From Chrysopilus asiliformis (Eukaryota > Arthropoda > Insecta > Diptera > Rhagionidae), in the NCBI GenBank assembly GCA_964034945.1, contig OZ035962.1:83163942-83227941 (forward strand): a stretch of DNA of 64,000 nucleotides, in the 5' to 3' direction. The position numbers were made by a program, and so were the translations under genes. Every line of letters starts with the position of its first letter. Position 1 is the stretch's first letter. This document shows positions 1 to 9,409 of this stretch, one piece after another. The notes beneath the pieces were generated by a model. That model was not told where the DNA came from and ran no database searches. It saw only the letters and a list, made by a program, of their open reading frames with translations.

Positions 1-15
1 AAAAAATGAGTTGGT

Positions 16-52
16 GTCTGTCTGTCTGTCTGTCTGCCTGTGTGTCTGTCTG
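16..52. repeat. CTGT-type microsatellite
   Basis: A run of CTGT/CTGC/CTGT tetranucleotides leads straight into the 163-bp tandem repeat that follows. Similar CTGT runs mark the dispersed repeats elsewhere in the window, so this is probably the head of the same kind of repeat. Confidence 0.8.
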
Positions 53-55
53 TTG

Positions 56-530
56 CTCTTTCACGCAAAAACGGCTGAACTGATTGACTTGAAATTTGGC
101 ATGAGTGTCTGTCGTAGTTCTGGTTCCAACATAGGCATACGGAAAAGTAGCGCGACAGGTGGGGGGAGAAAGGGGAGGGGGTAAAGTGATTTCGAAACTT
201 AGTTTTTGCGCTATGTTACTCTTTCTTGGGGAAACTACTGAACCGATTGGCTTGAAATTTGGCATAGATATTCGGCGGGGGTCAAGCCCCAATAAAGACT
301 CATTAAAAAGTAGCCCGAGAGGTGGGGGGAGTAAGGGGAGGGGGTAAAGTGATTTAGAAACTTAGTTTTTGCGCTATGTTACTCTTTCGCGGGGAAACTA
401 CTGAACCGATTGGCCTGAAATTTGCCATAGATGTTCGTCGGGGGTCCAGCCCCAACATAGACCCATTAAAAAGTAGCCTGAGTGGTGGGGGGAGTAAGGG
501 GAGGAGATAAAGTAATACCGAATGCAAGTG
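56..530. repeat. 163-bp tandem repeat, about three copies
   Basis: The word CTCTTTC begins at 56, 219 and 382, which gives an exact 163-bp period. Each unit holds a block like 'gaactactgaaccgattggc', then 'gaaatttggcatag', then a G-rich stretch ending in a GGGGGTAAAGTGAT-like sequence. Copies 2 and 3 are closer to each other than to copy 1. Open frames over this region are by-products of the repeat. The 'aaccgattgg..ttgaaatttggcat' wording is common in insect transposon termini, which is a recollection of a pattern and not a match I could run. Confidence 0.85.
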
Positions 531-639
531 CTGGAATTTTTTGTTAGTTTGTTAATCATTTTCCGAAGAGAAAAAACTAACGAACAGCATGCAGGCTACC
601 TAATTTTTAACCAACTGAATTTAGTTTTCCTAAGTTTTT

Positions 640-1195
640 TTTCTGTTCACGCTTTTAGCCGGGCGAAGCCGGCCCAAATTTTAGTTTAAAATATCAGGAA
701 AAATATCAGTTGTGATCAACACAAAACTTTCCACTGCCATATTTAGTTTCCGAAAAATATGTAAAAAATAATATTTTTTCAAATATATTGAGAATCGTTA
801 AAGATAATTAAAAACAGTTAAAGGTGAAAATGCAGGAAATTGTATTTCCTTTGAATCTGGTTATATTAATTTTTTCATAATAGTGCAAAGTTTTCGAAAA
901 ATTTTCCAAAAATCTATTTTTTTTTTCAAAAAATAAAAAAAATGTATATGAGGTGCCGGTTGTAGTTTCCGTTGCTTTTCCAAAAGTTGACAAACAATTT
1001 TAAGTCGCTAGCTCAACACTTTCTCGAGTTGTTTAAGATACGCACAACAGACAGACCGACAGATAGATACACGGACATTCGCATAATTTTACCTGAAACG
1101 GATTTCGTACTGGCCAGAAATTTTCTATCCACCCCCGTTCTCGAGTCGGTCTTCGTCATGAACAATACTTTCCTTCTATAGAAGAGGAAAGTAAA
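640..1195 (-). repeat. dispersed repeat copy (family A/C type)
   Basis: From about 990 the sequence reads 'aagtcgctagctcaa..tttctcgagttg', then tandem GACAGAC words, then a tail ending 'gaggaaagtaaaaa'. The same order recurs at about 51350, 53440, 60390 and 30720, and inverted at 17101, 20040, 55190 and 61965. The segment 640-700 (gccgggcgaagccggc) looks like a second transposon scrap. No coding evidence. Confidence 0.6.
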
Positions 1196-1199
1196 AACG

Positions 1200-2837
1200 G
1201 CATTCCTTGTGTTTCAGTTTTACATTCAACAAAATATGTCTTCATAACATCAATAACGCTTAAAATTGTAGCTGAACTAGAAAAAAACGTGAGTAATATA
1301 TTAATTTAAACTTTTTCAGAGCTATTAACCAAGGTTAAATCCTTCCCGTTCTGGCACGATACAACGAAAAGTTTTTAGTGTTTGCAATAAGTTCCGTCGA
1401 AAGTTGTGTGAAGTCAAGGAAACGTGCTTCAAAAAATATTTTTCAGTCATAGAACAGGAGTTTGTCTGACACAATCATGGTTATAGTTGAAGAGAAATAT
1501 TGCCAGCATTCCAACTATAAGACATGAACAAGATTCTCACAGCTGTTTCCTGTATTATTTGAATTTGATAAAAGTATAATGGTGGAATGGAAAAAGTAAA
1601 ATTTCCGCCTCTAGCGATGTTTGCCTTTTTAGATTTCTTACATTAACCTCATCTGTGCCATTTTATTACATATAATATATGAATTTACATAAAAAATCGG
1701 TAGATTTATGTGGCATTATTATAGTGACATTAATGTCCATCTTTATTTATGAATTCTTTACGGCGAAAACATTCACACATGCATACACACATACCGAATG
1801 CCGAAAAACAATCACACACACACACACTATGTACATACACCTTTCCGGTAAAATGTTCTTATCCAGTTCTTAAGACTCCGGAGGCTTCTTCTCTGCATGG
1901 GCTGTTTATTAGATTGGAGAGGAATTGATTTTATTGAAGAATGTTGCTCCATCTGTTCAGAACGTAAAAAAATGTATTCTAGACTGCTTCCGTGGAATAT
2001 TAATGCAATCTACACGAAACGAAATTTAATCAATTACGTCATGTGAGGAGCAACAGCAGCCACCAAAAAGCAGGAAAAAGACTCCGAAAGCATCATTACG
2101 AAGTTATAAGGGTTACAAGGACTCGTATGGGTGTGATGATTATACGCCTAAATATAGAAATATGAATACGCCAATGTTAAGAAAATAAGCTAACGACATG
2201 TGGTTAGCGGTTACTTATTTATGCATGTAAGTTATCAAAAAAGGGGTTTTTGGTCTCTTAATAAATACTTAATGAGTTCTATTAAAATTGTATGAAGTCA
2301 AAAAGGATTTAATTTTTCCTTAATAATGCTGAGGATTCAAAGTCGGTGAAAACTATTGCCAGCAGGCAAGGTGTTGGAGATCAAAGAGTAATAATTTAGA
2401 AAGGGAGTAAGGGTAAAATAAATTGGATATCAGCCGTGTTTTGAAATGTAATATTTTAGCGTGAAAACTTCTAGTTGAAATGAAAGGTAATTATAGATAT
2501 TGGAGGCATTTTTCTCGTATTTTGCATTTAATTTTTTTTGCTTCAAAATATATTAGTTAACCCTTTCAGGGGCACTAAATAAATTAATGGAAATAAAGCA
2601 CTTTTTTCAGTTTACCTACATTTGATCATTATCATTTTATTGAAAATAAATTGAAAATAAGGTTTAAAAAAAATAATCTCGTGGGGGTTGGTGGGGGTTT
2701 GCAGCAAAATTTACGTCACATTTCATGTACAGTCCAAAAGTGTTTTTGATCCGAAAGTCTATTTTTCTATTTGTTTGGGCCCCACAAAACAGTTTTCGCC
2801 ATTGTATTTTCTAACTACGCCAATGTAGGGATGACCG
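1200..2837. other. AT-rich intergenic stretch without recognised gene
   Basis: I see short A/T runs, a small CA run at 1815-1826, and no open frame with coding character. The text from 2650 (ctcgtgggggttggtgggggt) is a G-rich oddity. Nothing else can be supported. Confidence 0.5.
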
Positions 2838-3600
2838 CGGTTAGTTGGCTATAGGGGTAAGTAGACTCATTGCTGTTAAGTCAACCACGGTTGAAAACAA
2901 ACCTCCGTGAATTGGACTGTTTATTCAGTCAACTGAGAGCTATCAGTGAACCAATATCGTTAGACCACAGTGCTCTTGGAACGAACTGTGGGGGGAAAAA
3001 ATGAAATTTCAAGCGTGTGAGTAATTTTTTTTCTTGTTAATTAAATTGTTTTGTAGCTTACACTTTCATTGTATTCAACTCGTCAGTGATTTCAAGTGAA
3101 AATTTATGTATGAGTTAACAAGTTACTGAAGCATTTTCTGACCCATACTTTTTCATTTTTTTTCACGAGTGTGTTAAAAATAAAATGGCGGCTTGGGGCT
3201 AGTTGACTCACAGTATACTGGGGTTAAATGACTCGATTTGAATTACCTATATTTTTATGTTAATTAATTTAATTTTTTTAAATTAGATGAAATTTACACC
3301 CCGATTGCGAGTGTCATGTCGTTTTCGACAAGAGTCGTTTTACGTGTTGTTGTTGGTAGAAAAACACTAACAACAACACGTAAAACGACTCTTGTCGAAA
3401 ACGACACGACACTCGCAATCGGGGTGTTAATTTATGTTAATCTGAAATGTTATTAATTTTTTAAAGAATAAATTTTTTCAGAATTATTATAGTTTTTTAA
3501 TATGTTCCAACACATTTTCCTCATAAAAAGTATAGAGTCAAATAACCCCGTTTACAGAGTCAACAAACCCCAGACACGGGGTTAGTCGACTCATCGAACA
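2838..3600. mobile_element. unclassified transposon-like region built of a GGGGTTAGTTGACTCA motif
   Basis: Variants of GGGGTTAGTTGACTCA occur near 2839, 2855, 3197, 3222 and 3579 on the plus strand and near 3535 and 3560 on the minus strand. They are concentrated toward the two ends of a roughly 760-bp segment. Repeated subterminal motifs are usual for non-autonomous DNA transposons. I could not define clean terminal inverted repeats or a target duplication, so the boundaries are approximate and the class is unknown. Confidence 0.45.
3294..3430. repeat. long near-perfect hairpin (foldback repeat, copy 1)
   Basis: Arms at 3294-3356 and 3367-3430 pair almost without mismatch around a loop of about 10 nt. 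The outer stem begins ACACCCCGATTGCGAG and the inner stem holds CGACAAGAGTCGTTTTACG followed by TGTTGTTGTTG. A second hairpin at 41293-41416 has the same layout with a different outer sequence. It lies within the GACTCA-motif region. Confidence 0.9.
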
Positions 3601-3667
3601 ACTTTTTTTTAAAATGAAAAAAAATATTTGAAACACTTATAATTAGTCAAAATAAAAGATTGACTAA

Positions 3668-4873
3668 TGCCCGAGGTCTTCATATTTAGTTTTTCTGTCA
3701 GATAGCTATACCGCAGATAAAGATATATCGAAGATATCTTTAACTTGGGCATCTTCATGAAAATTCCAACTCGGTATAGCAACTCTCGAAATAAGGTTCC
3801 ACAACTCCTGCACACTGGATACAATAAAACACCACCTTGATACAAACTATCGTGACGTCACATAAAGAGGTATTTTCTATAATTGTGTGTTCTTATTAAA
3901 GGATTTTCGAAGTGAAAGGTACGATGCAAATTATCCGTTATAGCTTTCGAGTAATTCACCACCTTTATATCTTGTTTCGCGAAGCAAAGAACCGAAGAAA
4001 TCAATGAAATCGTGGTCGAAATAGGGACCTTAAATTTATAATCAAAAGCAGCATCACGGCTTGTTTCTAATCACGAAGGCTATTGTTTTGAATGTTTTAT
4101 TATCCGGTCGTGGCGCTGATAGCACTTCTGTCAAATGGAAACGATTTTCGGATTTCTTGTATGGTGTTTGGGATTTTTATCATATCATGATCCAGCGCCG
4201 CAATAACTTTTGAAACCTTAGCTACCACACGACCAGTGAGACTAGCCGAAACTTTTGAGAAATCAGCACACGCCCTTAAAAAACAACCTGTCGCAAAAAA
4301 ACCGTAAAGCCAACAATGGTTGATCTCTGGGTGGCATTGCTCTGCTTCTGAAAATATTTAATAACAATAAATAACAAATTTCGTTTTTACCTATTATGTT
4401 TAATACAGATTTCAGCTTCAATTCTAGGCAAAAGTGCTTGAAATGTTGCTTTTGTTAAGCGAAATCTCATGACAAATTCACTTTCACTCCAAGTATCAAA
4501 ATGATTCACCCTTTTTTGCAGTACGTAGGGTCTTGAAATGATTGCTGGTTCATCACTGTCAGAGTCAGACAAAATATTCACTTCCATTAACGAATCCATC
4601 GGTTTTTTCATACATTTTAACTTTCCGATTTCAATATTTTAATTTTATTCTAAAACTGTCAACAACTGCTTTAAAAAGGGAGTGGTGGCGCTGGGGTAAA
4701 AATATACACAAAATTTCAAGATATCTCGACCTCAGACCAAGAGATAACTTTACCCGAGAGTTATCTTTATCTCGATGTTTTTTGCTACGAAGATTTCCAT
4801 TTTTTTAGATATACTTAGTATATCTCCCAATTGGTGTTATCCGCAGTATATCTGGGACTGAAGACTTCGGGCA
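3668..4873 (-). mobile_element. PIF/Harbinger-type DNA transposon, degraded
   Basis: The ends are inverted copies of TGCCCGARGTCTTCA. They are flanked by TAA at 3665-3667 and 4874-4876, the 3-bp duplication expected of PIF/Harbinger elements. The 1206-bp element holds the 5' part of a Harbinger transposase on the minus strand (4100-4611). The rest of the transposase, including the catalytic DDE core, is missing or unrecognisable, so the copy is non-autonomous. Confidence 0.85.
4100..4611 (-). pseudogene. PIF/Harbinger transposase (HARBI1-like), truncated and frameshifted
   Basis: Exon 1 runs from the ATG at 4611 to 4391 (73 codons plus 2 nt). It carries the family's N-terminal region: an acidic SDSDSDEP stretch, then 'FVMRFRLTKATFQALLPRIE', which matches the usual Harbinger 'RLTKxTFxxLLxxIxxxI' pattern. 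A GTAAAA donor follows at 4390. The acceptor TTTTCAG ends at 4348, giving a 43-nt intron. Exon 2 continues with 'LLALRFFATG'-type sequence and a 'VSKVIAAL' helix, but only after a one-base shift in an A7 run at 4295-4301 (T7 on the coding strand). A TAA near 4100 ends the frame before the nuclease domain. The product would have been a DNA-binding/nuclease transposase acting on the element's own ends. This copy cannot be functional. Confidence 0.8.
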
Positions 4874-4928
4874 TAAGAAACACAATTGAATAAACCAACC
4901 AAAAACGTCTTTACAGCACCTGAAATAA

Positions 4929-4992
4929 TTACAGTAAAACCTCTATAAAGTAGATTATAAAAAGTGGGTCTACTGGCCCCGGTCTACCCTAC
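4929..4992. mobile_element. possible pogo/Tigger-type terminus
   Basis: TACAGTAAAACCTCTATAAA resembles the CAGTxxAACCTC ends of pogo/Tigger elements, which duplicate TA. I found no matching opposite end, so it may be a solo or truncated terminus. Confidence 0.3.
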
Positions 4993-5058
4993 TGAAAAAA
5001 TTTTTTTTATTCTTTTTGGCATGTTTTTTTAATCTATATGAGAATCATACAAATGGTA

Positions 5059-5066
5059 TATGTAAC
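5059..5066. repeat. left 8-bp target duplication of the hAT-like element
   Basis: TATGTAAC here recurs at 17093-17100. The pair brackets the hAT-like element together with the errantivirus nested in it. Confidence 0.9.
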
Positions 5067-5074
5067 TAGGGATG

Positions 5075-5385
5075 TGTCGTGTTTTCTCCGAGATCTTTTA
5101 ATAAAAACAACGCGTATCTGTTTTACTTTCTTTATTTGTCAGTCTAAACACCTTCTTGCTTAACGTCTTACAACATTCTGCTGGTCGGCTTGAAACCAAA
5201 ATTACTACTCTGATTTTGGTTCCCACCTGTAAGAATCTTCAACTCTTACGCGATCGTGTTGCGTCTGCAGGTTTCGGGTGTCGAGGCCAGCGCTACAGGT
5301 GCGATGTCTGCATGTGCTGATTATTTGATTATTCAGCAACTATGCAGACATTTCCCATGTATATTTATGGGAATTGGCCACGACA
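5075..5385 (-). repeat. errantivirus 3' LTR
   Basis: 311 bp, differing from the first 311 bp of the right LTR at two positions that I can see. It carries 7-bp inverted termini. On the element's strand it follows the polypurine tract directly. Confidence 0.95.
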
Positions 5386-5403
5386 TTCCTCCCCGCTTTT
5401 TTT
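5386..5403 (-). other. errantivirus polypurine tract
   Basis: On the minus strand this reads AAAAAAAGCGGGGAGGAA, directly abutting the 3' LTR. This is the position and composition expected for the plus-strand DNA primer. Confidence 0.85.
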
Positions 5404-5720
5404 CAAAAACTAGTTCCCCGGTGAACTAGTTTAAAGAGAAGAAAATTCCCACAGGTTTACAAGTGGTCTATTCTTAAGTAATTGTTTTTTTGTTATATTT
5501 TCGTTATATATTACAAATATTTGGAACAATTTGGAATATATCCTGTTATACGGTTCAACTAACAATGACAAAATATCAGAAAATTTTACAAATCATGTTT
5601 TTCCGAATGCTACTAAGTTGCATTCATTTTTATGCAAATGCCAAATTTTCAATATACAAATATTTGTTTCTTAATCTTATTATATCATTCCGTTGTTTTT
5701 CCTTAAAGGCTTCCCCGTTG

Positions 5721-5896
5721 AAGATATTCTTTCTGCAGAAGTTGTTCCACACTAGATGGAGCTACTGGAACAACGTAAGAATTTAAGTCGGATGACCTAA
5801 CAATTTCAGATCTTCTTTCTGTCGAAGTTGTTTGAAACCAGCTGGAACTACCGGAACTACGTAAGGCCTTAAGTCGGATGACCCATCAATTTTAGA
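5721..5896. repeat. two-copy imperfect direct repeat, about 87 bp
   Basis: Both units contain TTCTTTCTG, GAAGTTGTT, a TGGARCTACYGGAAC block and AAGTCGGATGACC in the same order and spacing. Unit 1 is 5721-5807 and unit 2 is 5808-5896. It sits in the 3' region of the errantivirus. Confidence 0.8.
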
Positions 5897-6128
5897 CTCT
5901 GCGGGTGTAAGTTCAAAACACAAATCTTTCCGCCTGCGACGATTGCTTCAATTGATGTTCCGTAATAGGCCTTCCCCTATTCGTCGTGCTCGACAAATTT
6001 CTGTACCAAATTATCAGTTTCGAATTGAGCCCTTGTGTTGAGATGGTAATCCTGTCCAGGAATATTGCCATCCCGACAGGTTCGAGATGTGTGTGGTATG
6101 GCAGCTGCTAAATGTACTGAATTGGACA

Positions 6129-6332
6129 TCAGTCACTGACGCAGCTCATGACGGCTAGTTTCCTCGGTGGCCCAGTGACGACGATTGGCCTCGGTGTTCG
6201 GCACGTTGATAAAAGTGCGAACTCCTCGTAGTTCAAAATTTCTTCCGGGTTGGATTCGTCAGTAACGGTTGTGGCATAAGGTGGATATCTCGCTTCAGAG
6301 CTGGCCTTCTTCTTCTTCTTGCAAATTCGCAC
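6129..6332 (-). CDS. unrecognised short open frame in the errantivirus 3' region
   Basis: The sense-strand frame encodes about 67 residues with a basic lysine run near the start and a Pro/Thr-rich middle. The frame opens only slightly further upstream before a stop. Its composition is less AT-rich than its surroundings, which is the only coding hint. I cannot assign a family. It may be a remnant of a captured exon or chance. Confidence 0.2.
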   Translation of the reverse strand: MRICKKKKKASSEARYPPYATTVTDESNPEEILNYEEFALLSTCRTPRPIVVTGPPRKLAVMSCVSD

Positions 6333-7367
6333 TCTTGCTGGTTCTTTCCGCCTACAATTCAGTGGCTAATTTGATCGTCTCCCTCTGATGCTAAAACGGG
6401 TGACATGGTATCAGTCCGGTTAACGTTGATCTTGCGGTACGCCAGTCATCCATTCGGGTTGTCTCGGGAGATCATGTGCAGCACAAATCCCTTCTGGAAA
6501 CTTATGCTTAGCTTTCTGCGTGGAATATACAGATGATTCGTGGGTTGTAGTCGAAGTGAGCGCGAACGTGCCTAATTATAAAACCTTAACAATCATAACA
6601 ATTACAATTTTATTTTCTATATTATTTTTTTTGTTGATGTTTCCCTCCGTTATAACGGATTTCATTTCAACCATTTTTTTTTTGTTTATCTTATTATTAT
6701 TTTTTTTTTTTAATTTAAGTAAATAATTTCTCTTGTTAATATCTATTGAAATTGACTTATTTATTACTTTTTTTTTTGTGTTTTCAATGTTTTTTTTTTT
6801 ATAAAAGTAGGTTTAAAATTTAAAATGTAAATTGCTTAATGATTATGATTTAAATTCCTATCTACTTACAGTATTTTTTATCTTAATTAATGTAGTTATT
6901 TAGATTATGCTTTTTCTGAATGTAATTTTTTGTTGCAATTTTTTAATTAGTTGTACAATGTTTTTCTCCTTATTTTTGCATTTGCTATATGTGCAGTAAA
7001 TTTATGAAGTAAATTTATTTAAACAATTTGTATTTTCCAAAAAACATTTTTTTTTTTGAACAATTTTTGAATAATTTTTTTTTTATATCTTATAGTAAAG
7101 TGCGACTTACTATAAGAGATTATTTTTTTAATATATTTATATATTCTATTGTCAACAGCAATCACAAGGATTAGATTAATAAAGATAAGAAACATCGGCA
7201 TTTTTTTTTTAAATGTGCCGAATATAGTGTATAGTTATGAATCTTAACCAAACAACGCATGTCATTTCAATGTTTTTTTTTTTTTTTTTTTTATGACATT
7301 TGTTCTAGAATTCTTATCTTTGTTATCCAATTCCTGGCGATTATATTACTGAAATGAAAAAATACGA

Positions 7368-9322
7368 TTATTCGTTAAAATAGGTTTTCAATCTAGGAAA
7401 ACCACTCTGTACCGTGGTTAATGGTGCTTCTTTCATCTGGCCTCTTGGTTGGTCCCCCATAACTTCCGAGTCTGACGTGGGAGTCATTCTTTTAATGGGA
7501 ACGCTATTTTTGATGTCTGTCATTTCAATCTGAACTTGTACTCTTTCCTGTTTTTGCCGTCTCCCCCGGCACTTTTTTACTTTAATAATTATCCAGATTG
7601 TAATTATTATGATAAGCGTTGCTCCAATGACGTAAGTATGCCAGGATATCGTTATAAGATGATGTTCTCTTTTTCGTTGGTCCTGAACGTCATTGATTTC
7701 CTTTAGGAATTCATCTAGACTTTGGGCCCCCCTTTTAAATTGGGCGCTAAAATCATGATGTGAAATTACCTGTGGTGGTTCGATTTTTTTCGAAGTTTCG
7801 ATACTACTAGGAGTTAAACGAGTTAAGTTTAAGACCTGAATTATTTCGTGTAAGTTGTTGTTAAACTGCAACGAATAATCTGTGACCTTAGTGTTATCGC
7901 TGGGTAGTTCAAGGTTGTCTAGGGTCGCCGTTAAGGCGTTAGTTAGGGTTAGTATCCCTTGATTTGACAACACTTCAGTATGTTTTCCGTTTGCTCCCCA
8001 CACTTCTAACCGTTTAGGTATAGGTAGCGAGAAAAACCATGTGTTACCTTGATGTAGTCGAGCTATGACATTTCTTTTTTGACGAATAACTTTTAGTTCA
8101 CATGTTTCGATATAGCTTTTTCCGTACCATAGGGCTTGGATGCAGGAACTGTTTCCTGCCCCAAGAATTGTTGGTCGAAATTGTTGGCACCCAAAAATGG
8201 AGCTTTCGGTGTTAGTCGGTATTTCCTTGCAATGTTTATCAAATTCATTCTCCGTAAAAGGGATTAGTTGCTGTTTTTCTTTTCGGCCTAGTAGCATGGT
8301 ATATGGAACGTCAATCCTAAATGATAGGTTATTATCGGTTTCAAAAGGAAGTGTATATATTTTTTGTAATTGATAGACCTGTGGTTCTGGGATTGGGACA
8401 TTTAACTTCAAAAGAAGAGAATTATTGACGAATATTGAGTTGACGCTGATTAACTTCGTTATCACAGCTATGTCGTTTGTTATTTCGGGTCTGTTAAGGC
8501 GAACATGCAATTTTTTATAAAAAGCCAGGAGTTCGGAGGGAGGTATCATTAAGGGATGCATGTTACCCGACTGGGCAGCGGACAGTATTGCAAACAAGTC
8601 GGTTTGGCGTTGGTTCAAAAAATTTAAGCAACTGTTAATGTGGGCCGTGAATTCCAAGAACTCACTCCACAATTCCGTTTGCCTTAGTACATCCCCTCTA
8701 TAAATTAAGCCCTCCCGGTTAGATTCCTGAATTAGTTGGAAAAGCGCATCTGTTCTATTTTTTAAAATTTCTTGATCATTGGTTAGGGTCTCATATGTCT
8801 TAGCCATTTGATCAAAAGTTGACTTCATCAAAGTTGTTTGATGAGACATAAGGTCAAGATATTGACCGTCATGACTTTCTAAGGTGTTCAATCGGCTAAA
8901 TATATCTTCCGAGTCGTACGCATCCATTGTTCCGAATAACTGTTTCGAAGCCCAACCCACAAGATTAACTAACCCTCTGCGCTTTTTCCCAGGGAGCTTT
9001 TTGTCAAAGGCAAAATCCAGTTCCAATCCCTTGGTCCGTATTCCCTCTATTTTGACCTTGTAATCCTTTTCCCAATAGGTGCAGATCAACCCACCGAGTT
9101 TCAAGTCATCTTTACAAATTTTTTCTGTGACGTTTTCAAATTCTTCGATACTTTGAAGTAACGTTTCCCAGTTTTCATTGTTTACTCGGGTCCATACAAC
9201 CCAAGAGTCCTTGTAGATCAGCGCGTTTCCTAGGTCTTCGAAAAATACCACTGATTCATTTAGCCTTTGGATTGTGTACAAATTTTCTGGAGGCGTGGTG
9301 GCAACGAATTTTATTAATATTC
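7368..9322 (-). CDS. env: errantivirus envelope glycoprotein, main exon
   Basis: Env of the baculovirus-F-like errantivirus type, a membrane fusion glycoprotein made from a spliced RNA. Near residue 99, counted from a TTG at 9281, is KKRR followed by GLVNLVGWASKQLFG. This is the furin-like cleavage site and fusion-peptide region conserved in this family. A transmembrane helix lies near residues 548-567 (ATLIIIITIWIII), with a basic cytoplasmic tail of about 70 residues. Several N-x-S/T sites are present. The frame has no suitable ATG at its start. It opens after a stop and directly after a 3' splice site (AACAG, with the exon starting at 9322), and the start codon comes from the leader exon at 15670-15697. 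The frame is otherwise unbroken. Confidence 0.9.
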
Positions 9323-9409
9323 CTGTTAATTAAAAAATCATTAAAAAGTGAAATATTTTTGTCTTAAGCTAAATGTGTGACTTAATTAATGAGGATTTCC
9401 CCCCCTTTT

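Larger units (their letters stand above)
5404..7367 (-). other. errantivirus 3' region downstream of env
   Basis: Nearly 2 kb separates the env stop from the polypurine tract. From 6540 to 7367 it is dominated by T runs (A runs on the element's strand). From about 5720 to 6540 it is noticeably less AT-rich. That part holds an imperfect direct repeat at 5721-5807 and 5808-5896 and an open frame on the minus strand at 6129-6332 with a KKKKK stretch, which resembles nothing I know. It could be an expanded 3' untranslated region or a captured, decayed sequence. Confidence 0.6.

Noticed and set aside
159..347. 62-codon Gly/Ser-rich frame
   Set aside because: Lies wholly within the 163-bp tandem repeat.
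4542..4808. 88-codon plus-strand frame
   Set aside because: Overlaps the Harbinger transposase start antisense and the element's right end. No coding character.
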